Source: Limanda limanda
Taxonomy: Eukaryota > Chordata > Actinopteri > Pleuronectiformes > Pleuronectidae
Assembly: GCF_963576545.1 (NCBI RefSeq)
Contig: NC_083638.1
Location: 25,988,090 to 26,052,089 of the forward strand
Length of the DNA: 64,000 nt
Direction: 5' to 3'
The position numbers were made by a program, and so were the translations under genes. Positions 63,401-64,000 of this stretch are shown here, piece by piece (position 1 is the stretch's first letter; each line of letters opens with the position of its first letter). Under the pieces are notes generated by a model. That model made no database searches and had not been told where the DNA came from. It saw nothing but the letters and a program-made list of their open reading frames with translations.

Positions 63401-64000
63401 CCCAGATGCACATCCGCTTGTCCAAAATGACAACATGCACTTCAGACCGAAAATCCAGCTAATCACAGACTCGACTGGGGAAAGAGACGTCATTATCTAC
63501 CAGGTTGGAGAGAGAGGACAAGCAGCCAGGAGAGCATTAATGATGACAGCTTGTTGGATATCCACGCCGCAGTTACTGTGAGCAGAGGGCAACAGCTGCT
63601 CCTTTGACGACCAGATCAAAAAAGGTTATGCACACCCCTGTTCATAATGCAGGTGTCACTATGCAAGGATTCAAAACTGGCTTTCCTGACAGAAGTTTGA
63701 TTCATCAGGGTGTTGAGAAACATTTCATCCAGCAGGTTACCTTGGCAACACATAACCTTCTGCCTGCCCGGAGGTGTCGGGCGCAACACCGCTTAGGTGA
63801 CGTCTTGATCATCCGTCCTCACCGTGACACTCTTTCACTCTTAGCGAAATGGACATCTGGAACACGTGATACTTTATAGACTGCACACGATGTAACCTCG
63901 GTGGAAAGACAAGAAGCCATTACTCCAACCGGCAACCCATTGCATGCTTTGCAAGTCCAGCAGGAAGCAGAGGCCGTGCAGGAAATGTGATCCCGGGCTC
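60435..64000. other. Intergenic, no gene seen
   Basis: About 3.6 kb. The string CGAGCTTCATATGTCCCCTTTAA near 61,445-61,470 looks like the end of a dispersed repeat but could not be delimited. The frames at 63,082-63,879 have no recognisable motif or splice pattern. Confidence 0.45.

Noticed and set aside
63082..63879. Several 90-107 codon frames near the right edge
   Set aside because: No motif, no consistent splice sites, overlapping on both strands; likely chance in moderately GC-balanced DNA.

Overview
The window looks like nuclear DNA of a teleost fish. It has a widely spaced multi-exon gene with GT-AG introns, many short tandem repeats (a (GATA)n block of about 260 bp, (CA)n, (TA)n), and interspersed repeats of kinds common in fish: a Tc1/mariner copy, a hAT-type element, a solo LTR, and short SINE/MITE-like repeats. 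No bacterial, plasmid or viral gene organisation is present.

Positions 1-21,420 hold one recognisable gene on the minus strand, the 5' two thirds of an lmo7 (LIM domain only 7) orthologue. I could phase 20 coding exons from the start codon at 21156 down to 1039, about 1,063 residues. They encode a calponin-homology (CH) domain in exons 1-6, a long Ser/Pro/acidic linker, the SASLPR..RPFG..SSLPR segment typical of LMO7, a PDZ domain in exons 16-17, and the beginning of the KRR..FF segment before the coiled coil. The coiled coil and C-terminal LIM domain must lie beyond the left edge. A noncoding first exon and a promoter-like block with a CCAAT box and GC box sit at about 21,320-21,440.

Positions 21,440-64,000 contain no protein gene that I can support. 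They form a long AT-rich intergenic region upstream of lmo7, with repeats and a few stretches that read like possible conserved noncoding DNA. Recognisable items are a repeat starting GGGATAGTTCACCC (21,558-21,800), the (GATA)n array (23,388-23,686), a 531-bp solo LTR with a perfect 5-bp target duplication (33,577-34,107), a repeat with a tRNA-like B box (38,690-38,850), a 28-bp perfect palindrome (41,420-41,447), a small foldback repeat (46,828-46,990), (TA)n and (CA)n blocks, and a LINE/SINE-like tail (54,277-54,400).

The most interesting object is a three-layer nested transposon at 57,437-60,426. A hAT-type element with 8-bp target duplication ATCTAAAG contains a Tc1/mariner element at a TA site. 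That copy carries a broken transposase and is itself interrupted by a third, 1.11-kb element flanked by CAACATG. The third element carries a scrambled, GC-rich fragment of a histone H3 coding sequence with a 25-bp perfect inverted repeat. This looks like capture of host H3 sequence by a mobile element. Exon boundaries were set by eye from splice signals, reading phase and remembered homology; no search or alignment was run.
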